NCBI GenBank assembly: GCA_002440975.1
Contig: DJWN01000132.1
Coordinates: 1-21,234 of the forward strand
Reading direction: 5' to 3'
Source: Bacteroidales bacterium UBA6229
GTDB lineage: Bacteria; Bacteroidota; Bacteroidia; Bacteroidales; F082
Length of the DNA: 21,234 nucleotides
Position 1 is the stretch's first letter, and every line of letters begins with the position of its first letter. The position numbers and the translations under genes are program-made. Shown piece by piece: positions 6,250 through 14,027 of the stretch. The notes below the pieces were generated by a model. That model worked only from the letters and a program-made list of their open reading frames with translations, did no database searches and was not told the origin of the DNA.

Positions 6250-8784
6250 ATGTATCTAAAGAAATATCAAATAAAAGTTGTAAATGGACTCAAGCAGTTT
6301 TTGCAAACTGCCCGTGATACCAAAACATCATTTGACATTGCAAAACAGGCGTTACCCGAAAATATGCGTCATACGTTAAATTGGGTGCAAACAACTTTTC
6401 AAACAAGTGGTTTGGAATATAAAGACCGTTGTACAAACGGCCTGGGAAACAGTTATCCACGAATGATTATTAAAGTGCCGACAGGTGGCGGAAAAACATT
6501 GCTTGCCGTTGAATCAATCCGTGAATATCAAAACCTTTTTGCTCAAAAACGAACAGGGCTTGTAGTTTGGATAGTTCCGAGTGAAACAATATATAGCCAG
6601 ACCGTTCAAAAAATCAGGGATAAAGGCAATCCATTACGTCAGTTATTAGACCAATGCAGTGGAAACCGAACTATTATCTTGGAAAAAGGACAACGATTAA
6701 CAACCAGTGATATTGAAGAAAATTTGGTTGTACTGTTTGTAATGATTCAGTCAATAAGTCGCACCAATGGAAAAGAAGCGTTGAAAGTTTTTCAGGACAG
6801 TGGCGGTTATGACAGTTTTTTCCCTGCCGATAATCGTTACGACTTACACGAACAACTTTTAAAGCAAGTTCCAAACATTGATTTTATTTCACCCCTTGGC
6901 ACAGAGCAGCCATTGATAATGACAAGTCTTGGAAACGCAATCCGTATTTCAAAACCTTTCATCATAATTGACGAAATTCACAAAGTATTTTCAGAAAATG
7001 CCCGAAAAACCATTGACAGCTTAAATCCTGAATTTGTTCTTGGATTTTCCGCTACTCCCAAAGCCGAAATGAATGTTTTGGTTACCATTACCGGGCTTGA
7101 ACTCAAAGAGGAAGAAATGGTAAAACTCGATATGCACATTCTGCCACCCATCAGCAAACAGGAAAACGACTGGAAAGCGATGGTAAAGGAAATAAAAGAG
7201 CATCGGGAAAAATTAGAAGATACAGCAAAACAATATCAGAAAGATACAGGAGTTTACATTCGTCCAACGGCATTATTACAAGTTGAAGCAACAGGAAAAG
7301 ACCAAAGAGGGAAAGGAAGGGTTCACAGTCTTGACGTAAAAGAATATTTGGTAAGTCTTGAAGTAAACCCTGATGAAATTGCAATTAAAACAAGTTCGCA
7401 AAATGATATTGAAGATGTAAACCTGTTTTCACAAGATTGTCCAGTCCGCTTTATTATTACTAAAGAAGCATTGCGGGAAGGTTGGGATTTTTCTTTTGCC
7501 TACATACTGGGTATTATTCCAAATGTAAATTCAAATACAGGAGTTACCCAATTAGTCGGCAGAATTTTACGTCAGCCTTTTGCAAGAAAATCAGGAGTAA
7601 AAGAATTGGACGAAAGCTATGTTTATTACACAAAAGGCGATACACGTGAAATTTTAGACAGGGTTTCAACCGGATTCAAAAATGAAGGACTTGAGGACTT
7701 GGTTACAAAATTAAAATTCCGTGATAATGAAGCGATAAATGCCACCAAAACAGTAAAGATAAAAAAAGAGTTCAGCGAGAAATTTCAGAATTCTTTTTAT
7801 TTGCCTGTATGGCTAATGGTTGATAAAAACGGTTCAAAAAGACGATTTAATTACGAAAGCGACATCAAACCAAAAGTTGATTTTACAAAACTGGAATTGA
7901 ATGATGAATTTCTGACAAAACTTGAAAATTCATTAAGCAACGAAACAAAAGAAAGAAAAGCATTTGCCATTACACTTGATGATTCGAGTAAAGCATCATT
8001 TGTTGAAGAACAAAGCCAATCAAACGGAAAAGCAGAAATAAATATTGACTACTTAACACGCAGATTGAATGAATTAATTGAAAATCCTTTTTTGGCAAGG
8101 ATTATCGGAACGAAATACTTATCACAAATTGAAGAAAAGATTGGAAAAGAAAAACTTAAAGAACATTACAGTTTCATTGTTTCTCAGCTATGTAAAAAGG
8201 TTCAGGAAGAAAAAACAAAGCAGGAAGAAGAAATATTTTTGGAAGAATTGAAAGCCCAAAATCTTGTTCTCGCAGTATCTGATGATGATACGGTCGGTTT
8301 CAAAGTTCCAAAAGAGGATGTAATTACAGTAAGCCCAATTCCAAGCACTTACAAATACTATCTTTTCGATGATGTGGAGGTAACAGCAATGAATACGCTT
8401 GAAAGAAAAGTTGGAGATTTACTTGACAAACAGGAAAAAATTCTTTGGTGGTTCAGAAATAAAGTAAACCGAAAATGGTACTCAATACAAGGTTGGCAAC
8501 AAAATAAAATAAGACCAGATTTTGTTGCTGCAAAAAAGACAGCCGATAATCATTTGGAATTGGTTTACATCATTGAAAGTAAAGGAGAGCATCTACTTGG
8601 AAACATTGACACGACCTATAAAAAGAAAGTACTTGATGTAATGACCGTGCAGAAACAGCTCAAAAACATTAAAGCATATCAGACACAAATTCCATTTGAA
8701 GAATATGTGATTAATGACAAAGTTGAATGCTATTTGATTGAGCAAGGAAAAGAGGAAGAAAAAATTAAAGAGATTCTGAAATAA
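6250..8784 (+). CDS. res: type III restriction endonuclease subunit (Res), SF2 helicase-nuclease
   Basis: Res forms a complex with Mod, hydrolyses ATP to communicate along DNA, and cuts unmodified foreign DNA. The 844-aa protein has all the expected parts. Walker A is PTGGGKT (77-83), Walker B/DEAD-like is DEIH (241-244), and motif III is SATP (267-270). Motif VI is QLVGRILRQ (434-442). The C-terminal PD-(D/E)xK nuclease shows RPDF with Asp757 and then E776-S-K778. Length is normal for type III Res and no frameshift is visible, so the system appears functional. It lies downstream of mod in the same direction but is separated from it by the repeat-flanked GxxExxY gene. Only a weak AT-only hairpin (8780-8794) follows it. 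Confidence 0.93.
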   Translation: MYLKKYQIKVVNGLKQFLQTARDTKTSFDIAKQALPENMRHTLNWVQTTFQTSGLEYKDRCTNGLGNSYPRMIIKVPTGGGKTLLAVESIREYQNLFAQKRTGLVVWIVPSETIYSQTVQKIRDKGNPLRQLLDQCSGNRTIILEKGQRLTTSDIEENLVVLFVMIQSISRTNGKEALKVFQDSGGYDSFFPADNRYDLHEQLLKQVPNIDFISPLGTEQPLIMTSLGNAIRISKPFIIIDEIHKVFSENARKTIDSLNPEFVLGFSATPKAEMNVLVTITGLELKEEEMVKLDMHILPPISKQENDWKAMVKEIKEHREKLEDTAKQYQKDTGVYIRPTALLQVEATGKDQRGKGRVHSLDVKEYLVSLEVNPDEIAIKTSSQNDIEDVNLFSQDCPVRFIITKEALREGWDFSFAYILGIIPNVNSNTGVTQLVGRILRQPFARKSGVKELDESYVYYTKGDTREILDRVSTGFKNEGLEDLVTKLKFRDNEAINATKTVKIKKEFSEKFQNSFYLPVWLMVDKNGSKRRFNYESDIKPKVDFTKLELNDEFLTKLENSLSNETKERKAFAITLDDSSKASFVEEQSQSNGKAEINIDYLTRRLNELIENPFLARIIGTKYLSQIEEKIGKEKLKEHYSFIVSQLCKKVQEEKTKQEEEIFLEELKAQNLVLAVSDDDTVGFKVPKEDVITVSPIPSTYKYYLFDDVEVTAMNTLERKVGDLLDKQEKILWWFRNKVNRKWYSIQGWQQNKIRPDFVAAKKTADNHLELVYIIESKGEHLLGNIDTTYKKKVLDVMTVQKQLKNIKAYQTQIPFEEYVINDKVECYLIEQGKEEEKIKEILK

Positions 8785-8813
8785 ACAGTTTATTATCAAC
8801 TTATATCCTATAA

Positions 8814-9041
8814 TCACGTTGTACAAGAACCAGAAACTTAGAAGTCCATCATAAAAGAAGAGATGGCGGAAATGGCTTAGACAATGCTGAAGTTTTGTGT
8901 TCAGATTGTCATGCAAACACAAGTACTTATGGAACACCAGGAAAATCGCCTGAACCATTTAGTCAGGAAACTAAAGACAGAGCATTAAAAAGAGCAGGTT
9001 ATCAATGCGAATGTACAAGATATACATGTTCACATCATTAG
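8814..9041 (+). pseudogene. N-terminally truncated HNH endonuclease
   Basis: An open frame of 75 codons runs from just after a TAA (8811-8813) to TAG (9039-9041) but has no usable start codon. It encodes CTRTRNLEVHHKRRDGG followed by LDNAEVLCSDCH, a clear HNH nuclease core: the double His, the Asn of LDNAEVLC and the final CxxCH. A C-terminal part (FSQETKDRALKRAGYQCEC and CSHH) resembles the zinc-ribbon tail of HNH proteins. The N-terminus is missing, and in other frames the upstream sequence has stops, so this is a remnant rather than a working gene. Its place directly after res suggests a decayed defence or mobile gene. Confidence 0.72.
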
Positions 9042-9044
9042 AAA

Positions 9045-9175
9045 GCCGACACGCACCTTCCCTTCGCTTTCAGGCACATTTGGCATTCCCACAAGGCTTG
9101 CCCGCAATCCCAAAATGCCAAAAGAGCCTTCAAGCCCTTCCCTCTCCGACACACGGACTGAAAGACAATGTAGCA
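9045..9175. repeat. C-rich intergenic element with an inverted repeat
   Basis: The sequence after the HNH fragment is strongly C-rich on the + strand. It contains an inverted repeat: AGGCACATTTGGCATT (9072-9087) against AATGCCAAAAGAGCCT (9114-9129), pairing except at two or three positions. Frames across it give low-complexity peptides with no known motif, so I regard it as non-coding. It may be a dispersed Bacteroidetes intergenic repeat, related to the patch at 3031-3098. The remaining 9176-9296 is AT-rich and I see nothing in it. Confidence 0.4.
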
Positions 9176-9296
9176 AAAATTAAAGACAGAATAATACGAC
9201 CAAATTATACGAAACGTAAATACCCTTTAAATTAATAATCAGAATTTAACTATTTATTATGAAAATTACCATATTCTAATACACTATCCCGCAATT

Positions 9297-11084
9297 TTAC
9301 ATCTTTTCCGGCATCCTGATTCCTAATAATCCGGCAGCATAATTCAGCATTCTAGCTGTTAAATCACTGATTTGTAAGCGCAAACACCTTCTGTCAGCAT
9401 CTGATTCCCTTAGTATTGGATTATCCTGATAAAATTGATTATATGATTTAGCTACGTCATAAAGAAAATTAGCTATCAAGGCCGGACTTCTATTAATGGC
9501 AGCCTGTTTGAGTATCTCGTTCCAATTATGCAAAAGGGTGAGCACAGCCTTTTCTTTTGGCATCAGTTCAACTGACAGGCTTGTATTTGATTGCCAACTT
9601 AGCTGATTGTCAACTGCTTTCCGCAAAACCGATTTTATCCTGGCGTGTGTGTATTGCACAAAAGGCCCTGTATTGCCATTAAAATCAATAGATTCAGCAG
9701 GGTTGAACGTCATTGTTTTCCTGGGGTCAACACGCAACATATAGTATTTTAAGGCAGCCAAACCAATGTCATTATACAATTGTTCGGCTGCTTTGTGAGG
9801 TAAATCAGCCCCCTTGCCAAGCTCTTCCGACATTTTTTGTGCCGTATGCACCATCTCATCCATCAGGTCATCCGCGTCCACAACCGTACCTTCGCGCGAC
9901 TTCATTTTCCCTTCGGGCAATTCGACCATCCCATACGAAAGATGTTCTATTCCATCTGCCCAGGCTTTTCCAAGTCGGAGGAGGATCCTACGCAAAACAT
10001 CAAAATGATAATTTTGCTCATTTCCCACCACATAAATTAGTTTAGTGGCTTTGTAATCATCATAGCGAAGTTGTGCAGTTCCAATATCCTGAGTCATATA
10101 AACTGAAGTACCGTCAGCACGCAAAAGTAATTTTTCATCCAGGCCTTCATCCGATAAGTCGCACCAAATTGATCCATCATCCTTTTTGAAGAACACAGCC
10201 TTGGCAAGGCCTTCCATAACAATTTGCTTACCAAGAAGGTAAGTTTCTGATTCATAGTAGATCTTATCAAAATCAATTCCTAAACGTCTGTAAGTCAAAT
10301 CAAATCCTGAATAAACCCAATTGTTCATTGTTTCCCATAATTTCCGGGTTTCCTGCTCGCCATTTTCCCATTGCAGAAGCATTTGTTGCGCTTCCAGAAT
10401 AAGTGGTGCATTTTTAGCAGCTTCTTCAGACGAATATCCTTTAGCCATCAAATCATTTTGCTCGGCTTTGTAGGCTTTATCAAAAGCAACATACATCTCG
10501 CCTACCAATTTATCTCCTTTAATTCCGGTTGATTCAGGAGTTTTTCCCTCACCAAACTTTTGCCAGGCAAGCATTGATTTGCAGATATGTATCCCGCGAT
10601 CGTTCACCAGATTCACCTTCACCACACTACCACCATTCGCTCTGAGAATTTCGGCAACACTCCATCCCAACAAATTATTGCGAATATGCCCCAGATGTAA
10701 AGGTTTATTCGTGTTAGGGGATGAATACTCAATAACGATAGGCACTGAACTGTCTATTACAGACTGCTCAAAACCAGTACGTTTCAAATTATTATTCAAC
10801 CAGTTGAGCCAATATTCATCTTGTATTGAAAGATTAAGAAAACCTTTTATCACAGTATAAGATTTAATCAGCTGGCTTTGTTTCATCAAAGCAGTGCCAA
10901 GCTCGTTGGCCAATACGACCGGATTCGTCTTGATCAATTTTAAAAAAGGAAAAACCACCAGGGTAAGATCACCTTCAAACTCGACACGTGTTTGTTGAAA
11001 ACTAATTAGTTCCGGATCGATTTCAAGTTGATAATCTCTTTTAAAAATATTCAAAAGTGTCTCTTTCAGGTTACTCTCAAGCAT
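9297..11084 (-). CDS. argS: arginyl-tRNA synthetase
   Basis: This class I enzyme charges tRNA-Arg with arginine. The 595-aa protein has the N-terminal additional domain with FEGDLTLVVFP. The HIGH-type signature is SSPNTNKPLHLGHIRNN (HLGH at 130-133), and the KMSKS-type loop is EGKMKSREGTVVDADDLMDE (KMKSR at 393-397). A C-terminal anticodon-binding domain ends in LLGIRMPEKM. Length and all motifs are normal. It is on the opposite strand to the other core genes, marking the right boundary of the accessory island, and shares a divergent 228-bp intergenic region with the COG2403-like gene. Confidence 0.97.
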   Translation of the reverse strand: MLESNLKETLLNIFKRDYQLEIDPELISFQQTRVEFEGDLTLVVFPFLKLIKTNPVVLANELGTALMKQSQLIKSYTVIKGFLNLSIQDEYWLNWLNNNLKRTGFEQSVIDSSVPIVIEYSSPNTNKPLHLGHIRNNLLGWSVAEILRANGGSVVKVNLVNDRGIHICKSMLAWQKFGEGKTPESTGIKGDKLVGEMYVAFDKAYKAEQNDLMAKGYSSEEAAKNAPLILEAQQMLLQWENGEQETRKLWETMNNWVYSGFDLTYRRLGIDFDKIYYESETYLLGKQIVMEGLAKAVFFKKDDGSIWCDLSDEGLDEKLLLRADGTSVYMTQDIGTAQLRYDDYKATKLIYVVGNEQNYHFDVLRRILLRLGKAWADGIEHLSYGMVELPEGKMKSREGTVVDADDLMDEMVHTAQKMSEELGKGADLPHKAAEQLYNDIGLAALKYYMLRVDPRKTMTFNPAESIDFNGNTGPFVQYTHARIKSVLRKAVDNQLSWQSNTSLSVELMPKEKAVLTLLHNWNEILKQAAINRSPALIANFLYDVAKSYNQFYQDNPILRESDADRRCLRLQISDLTARMLNYAAGLLGIRMPEKM

Positions 11085-11102
11085 AAATCAGATTTTAGTG
11101 TG

Positions 11103-11110
11103 CAAAATTA
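11103..11110 (-). promoter_or_regulatory. -7 promoter element for argS
   Basis: On the minus strand TAATTTTG matches TAnnTTTG, 18 nt upstream of the argS ATG (11084). This leaves a very short 5' UTR. No clear -33 element is seen. Confidence 0.45.
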
Positions 11111-11264
11111 GTGAAATTGCATGGGGTATTTATAGATAGAATTGATTGGGTAAATCCTTAACAATGTTATTTATTTAACAATCTATTTAATTGATTAGAA
11201 GTTACTTAAAAATCTATCAAATATTTTTTTTATGAAAAGTGTTCGATTTTAAGACATTTTCCTC

Positions 11265-11272
11265 TAAATTTG
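11265..11272 (+). promoter_or_regulatory. -7 promoter element for the COG2403-like gene
   Basis: TAAATTTG matches TAnnTTTG and lies 40 nt before the ATG at 11313. The rest of the divergent 11085-11312 intergenic region is AT-rich, with no other structure I recognise. Confidence 0.45.
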
Positions 11273-11312
11273 TTGCCTACTTCACTGAAATTTTAACCAA
11301 AATAAATCTTTT

Positions 11313-12647
11313 ATGAAAAAAAATGTGATCATTATCGGCGCAGCTGGTAGAGACTTTCACAATTTCAACACCTATTACCGTGGAAATGAATTGTATAATG
11401 TAGTTGCCTTTACTGCAGCACAAATCCCTGACATCGACGGACGAAAATATCCAAAAGAGTTAGCAGGTGATTTATATCCCGAAGGAATTCCCATTTATGC
11501 TGAGGAAGACCTTCCAAAACTGATTAAAGACTTCAAAGTTGACGATTGTGTATTTTCATACAGCGACGTGCCTTACAATCGTGTAATGGGGGTCAGCGCT
11601 ATTGTGAATGCTGCAGGTGCAAATTTTGTTTTGCTCGGACCAGCTGATACCATGGTGAAAAGCACAAAACCTGTTATCGCAGTTGGTGCTGTAAGAACAG
11701 GATGTGGAAAAAGCCAGACCTCACGCAAAGTGATTGAATATTTAATGGCTAAAGGCCTGAAAGTTGTAGCAATTCGTCACCCTATGCCATATGGTGATTT
11801 GGTAGCTCAAAAAGTTCAGCGTTTTGCAACTGTCGAAGATCTGGCCAAACATAAATGCACCGTAGAGGAAATGGAAGAATATGAACCACATGTGGTTCGT
11901 GGAAATGTTATTTATGCTGGCGTTGATTATGAAGCCATTCTTCGCGCCGCCGAAAATGATCCTGATGGCTGCGATGTAATCCTTTGGGACGGTGGCAATA
12001 ACGACTTCCCATTCTACAAACCAGATTTGAATATTACCGTAGTTGATCCACACCGTCCAGGCCACGAATTAAGCTATTATCCGGGTGAAGTTACCCTGCG
12101 TATGGCTGATGTTGTGGTAATAAATAAAATGGACAGTGCCGGACCAGAGGCGATTCAGATCGTTCGTGAAAACATTGCTAAGGTAAACCCAAAAGCAATT
12201 GTTGTTGATGGTGCATCGCCAATAAAAGTGGATAAACCTGAGCTTATCAGAGGCAAAAAAGTATTGATCGTAGAAGATGGCCCAACCCTCACCCATGGTG
12301 AAATGAAAATAGGTGCTGGTACCGTAGCCGCTCAAAAATTTGGTGCTGCTGAAATGGTTGACCCGCGTCCGTTCCTCGTTGGTAAACTTGCCGAAACTTT
12401 CCAGATTTATCCCAATATCGGAACTTTGCTTCCTGCTATGGGTTATGGCGAACAACAACTCAGAGACCTCGAAACCACGATTAATAACACCGAATGCGAT
12501 TCAGTTGTGATCGGAACACCAATCGACTTGAATCGTATTGTTAAAATCAACAAACCAAATACCCGTGTGTATTACGATTTGCAAGAAATCGGTTTACCAA
12601 ACCTGGAAGGTGTTTTAAATGAGTTTGTTGAAAAACAAAAGTTATAA
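11313..12647 (+). CDS. P-loop GTPase / cyclic 2,3-diphosphoglycerate synthetase-like protein (COG2403)
   Basis: The 444-aa protein opens with a Rossmann-like segment (VIIIGAAGRDFHNF). It then carries a P-loop GAVRTGCGKS (125-134), the acidic motif WDGGNND (225-231), VVDPHRPGHE, and a GTPase-type base-recognition NKMD (271-274). This pattern is that of the COG2403 family, which groups with cyclic 2,3-diphosphoglycerate synthetases of methanogens. The role in bacteria is not established, so I do not assign a reaction. It has its own promoter and ends in a strong terminator, so it is a single-gene unit, although it lies next to argS and carAB. Highly regular codon use suggests good expression. 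Confidence 0.8.
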   Translation: MKKNVIIIGAAGRDFHNFNTYYRGNELYNVVAFTAAQIPDIDGRKYPKELAGDLYPEGIPIYAEEDLPKLIKDFKVDDCVFSYSDVPYNRVMGVSAIVNAAGANFVLLGPADTMVKSTKPVIAVGAVRTGCGKSQTSRKVIEYLMAKGLKVVAIRHPMPYGDLVAQKVQRFATVEDLAKHKCTVEEMEEYEPHVVRGNVIYAGVDYEAILRAAENDPDGCDVILWDGGNNDFPFYKPDLNITVVDPHRPGHELSYYPGEVTLRMADVVVINKMDSAGPEAIQIVRENIAKVNPKAIVVDGASPIKVDKPELIRGKKVLIVEDGPTLTHGEMKIGAGTVAAQKFGAAEMVDPRPFLVGKLAETFQIYPNIGTLLPAMGYGEQQLRDLETTINNTECDSVVIGTPIDLNRIVKINKPNTRVYYDLQEIGLPNLEGVLNEFVEKQKL

Positions 12648-12675
12648 GCAGTTTAGTTCATCTTTAAATTGTCTT

Positions 12676-12702
12676 AAAAGCCGCTCCTGATGCGGCTTTT
12701 TT
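12676..12702 (+). terminator. intrinsic terminator after the COG2403-like gene
   Basis: AAAAGCCGC, a 7-nt loop (TCCTGAT), then GCGGCTTTTTT: a GC-rich stem with a T tract, 28 nt after the stop codon. It separates this gene from the pyrimidine genes, which makes the second terminator at 12888-12911 unnecessary for ending this transcript. Confidence 0.92.
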
Positions 12703-12780
12703 ACTTCTAAAGCATGAGATATTAACATTGACCCTAAATAAACCCACAAAAATTCTGACTGCATTAATGACAATTTGATT

Positions 12781-12788
12781 TATGTTTG
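12781..12788 (+). promoter_or_regulatory. -7 promoter element for the carA leader
   Basis: TATGTTTG matches TAnnTTTG. It lies 28 nt before the leader-peptide ATG (12817) and downstream of the previous gene's terminator. The predicted start site near 12793-12796 would make a leader RNA of about 140 nt before carA. A weak TCTG at 12754-12757 is at the long end of the usual -33 spacing. Confidence 0.5.
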
Positions 12789-12792
12789 CACT

Positions 12793-12826
12793 CCGAACGC
12801 AATAAAAACAGATCAAATGCATTCGG
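12793..12826 (+). promoter_or_regulatory. predicted 5' hairpin of the carA leader RNA
   Basis: CCGAACGCA (12793-12801) can pair with TGCATTCGG (12818-12826), 8 of 9 positions. The 16-nt loop ends at the first base of the leader start codon ATG (12817-12819). The pyrB leader shows a similar start-codon-containing hairpin. It could modulate leader translation or protect the 5' end. Confidence 0.4.
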
Positions 12827-12936
12827 TTCTCCTTCCCATGATTATTGCTACTGACAGTCAGGAACTGTCAGAAAAAATATTTGTTAAGACGGCATTAGCC
12901 GTCTTTTTTTTATCCATTCAATCCATCGTTAAATGA
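12817..12936 (+). CDS. carA leader peptide spanning an attenuator (PyrL-like)
   Basis: This 39-codon ORF (MHSVLLPMIIATDS, ending FFLSIQSIVK) starts 28 nt after the -7 box and runs through the terminator hairpin at 12888-12911. Its stop is the TGA of ATGA that overlaps the carA start codon. The terminator stem is read as TALAV and the T tract as FF(L). The pyrB leader contains the same TALAVFFLS from the same frame. In E. coli, PyrL translated through the pyrBI terminator couples UTP level to read-through: with scarce UTP the polymerase slows, the ribosome stays close and the terminator cannot form. I infer the same here. The stop-start overlap also couples carA translation to the leader. The peptide itself probably has no function. 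Confidence 0.75.
   Translation: MHSVLLPMIIATDSQELSEKIFVKTALAVFFLSIQSIVK
12851..12871 (+). promoter_or_regulatory. candidate pause hairpin in the carA leader
   Basis: CTGACAGT (12851-12858) and ACTGTCAG (12864-12871) form a perfect 8-bp stem with loop CAGGA, 16 nt before the terminator stem. It lies inside the leader ORF and is followed by AAAAAATATTTGTT, not a T tract, so it is not a terminator. A hairpin here could pause polymerase so a ribosome catches up. Confidence 0.6.
12888..12911 (+). terminator. attenuator terminator before carA
   Basis: GACGGC, loop ATTA, GCCGTC and eight T, lying inside the leader ORF and ending 21 nt before the carA ATG. The 24-nt sequence is identical to the one before pyrB (17406-17429). 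Because the upstream gene already has its own terminator, this one can only act on the carA transcript itself. Confidence 0.9.
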
Positions 12937-14027
12937 AAGACCGCACTTACCCTCCGGCAAAATTAGTACTGCCCGATGGCACTCAAATTCATGGAAAATC
13001 TTTCGGTTTTCCTTCATCCACCAGTGGTGAATTAGTCTTTAATACCGCCATGACCGGATATCCGGAAAGTCTTACTGATCCTTCCTACAAAGGTCAAATA
13101 CTGGTGCTCACCTACCCTTCCATTGGCAATTATGGTGTTCCTGCTGATAGTAAAACTGACAAACTTCTTCGTTATTTCGAATCTGAGCATATTCATATCT
13201 CTGGCCTGATAATAGCCGATTACTCAGAGGATTATAACCATTGGAATGCTGTTAAAAGTTTGGGAGAATGGCTTAAAGAAGAAAAAATACCGGCATTATT
13301 CGGAATCGATACACGATCGTTAACCAAATTAATACGCGAAAAAGGCACCATGCCGGCTAAAATCGTTCATGATTTAATCGAAGATATTCCCTTTGAGGAT
13401 CCCAATGACCGCAACCTTGTGGATGAAGTCAGCACCAAAGAAGTGATTGAATATGGCAATGGAAATATCAAAATTGCTTTGGTAGATTGTGGTGTCAAAA
13501 ACAACATTATCAGATCATTACTTCAATTCGACACAAAAATTATCAGGGTTCCTTGGGATTACGACTTCTATAAGTTGGCGTTTGATGGTCTTTTTATTTC
13601 AAACGGCCCGGGAAACCCTGAAAAGTGTGAAACTACAATTGAACATTTGAAGTCAGCTCTCGAAAATGAAAAACCAATTTTCGGAATTTGCCTGGGACAT
13701 CAACTGCTTTCATTAGCTGCAGGAGCAAAAACCTACAAACTTAAATTCGGACACAGGTCGCATAATCAACCTGTTCTGCTTAATGGCACTCAAAAAGCCT
13801 ATCTCACCTCTCAAAATCATGGTTATGCAGTGAGTGAAGCGTCTGTTCCACAAAAATGGGAAAGCTGGTTTACCAACCTAAATGATCATACAAACGAAGG
13901 AATTCGCCATCAAAGCAAACCCTTTTTTAGCACACAGTTTCACCCCGAAGCATCAAGTGGTCCAACGGATACATCTTTCCTTTTCAACACATTTATTCAA
14001 ACCATCGAGCAATGCAAAAATCAATAG
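12933..14027 (+). CDS. carA: carbamoyl-phosphate synthase small (glutaminase) subunit
   Basis: CarA hydrolyses glutamine and channels ammonia to CarB for carbamoyl phosphate, the precursor of pyrimidines and arginine. The 364-aa protein has the N-terminal CPSase_sm_chain domain (ELVFNTAMTGYPESLTDPSY) and a class I glutamine amidotransferase domain. The nucleophile is Cys253 in GICLGHQ; His337 and Glu339 in QFHPEASSGP complete the triad. Length is normal. The ATG overlaps the stop of the leader peptide (ATGA), and the 3' end overlaps carB by 16 nt, so leader, carA and carB form a translationally linked operon. The identical terminator before pyrB suggests pyrimidine control. Confidence 0.97.
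   Translation: MKDRTYPPAKLVLPDGTQIHGKSFGFPSSTSGELVFNTAMTGYPESLTDPSYKGQILVLTYPSIGNYGVPADSKTDKLLRYFESEHIHISGLIIADYSEDYNHWNAVKSLGEWLKEEKIPALFGIDTRSLTKLIREKGTMPAKIVHDLIEDIPFEDPNDRNLVDEVSTKEVIEYGNGNIKIALVDCGVKNNIIRSLLQFDTKIIRVPWDYDFYKLAFDGLFISNGPGNPEKCETTIEHLKSALENEKPIFGICLGHQLLSLAAGAKTYKLKFGHRSHNQPVLLNGTQKAYLTSQNHGYAVSEASVPQKWESWFTNLNDHTNEGIRHQSKPFFSTQFHPEASSGPTDTSFLFNTFIQTIEQCKNQ

Noticed and set aside
8780..8794. Palindrome AATAAAC-A-GTTTATT after res as a terminator
   Set aside because: It is almost entirely AT, has essentially no loop and no T tract, so it is too weak to call.
9005..9235. 76-aa ORF on the + strand
   Set aside because: It overlaps the HNH fragment in another frame and then crosses the C-rich patch. 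The product is low-complexity with no motif.
12888..12911. Simple terminator for the upstream COG2403-like gene
   Set aside because: That gene already ends in a strong terminator at 12676-12702. The second one sits inside a coding leader, next to carA, and is duplicated exactly before pyrB.
12789..12932. PyrR-binding RNA or a known riboswitch before carA
   Set aside because: I see no PyrR-type conserved loop or any riboswitch core that I recognise. The leader-ORF explanation accounts for the frame and the ATGA overlap.
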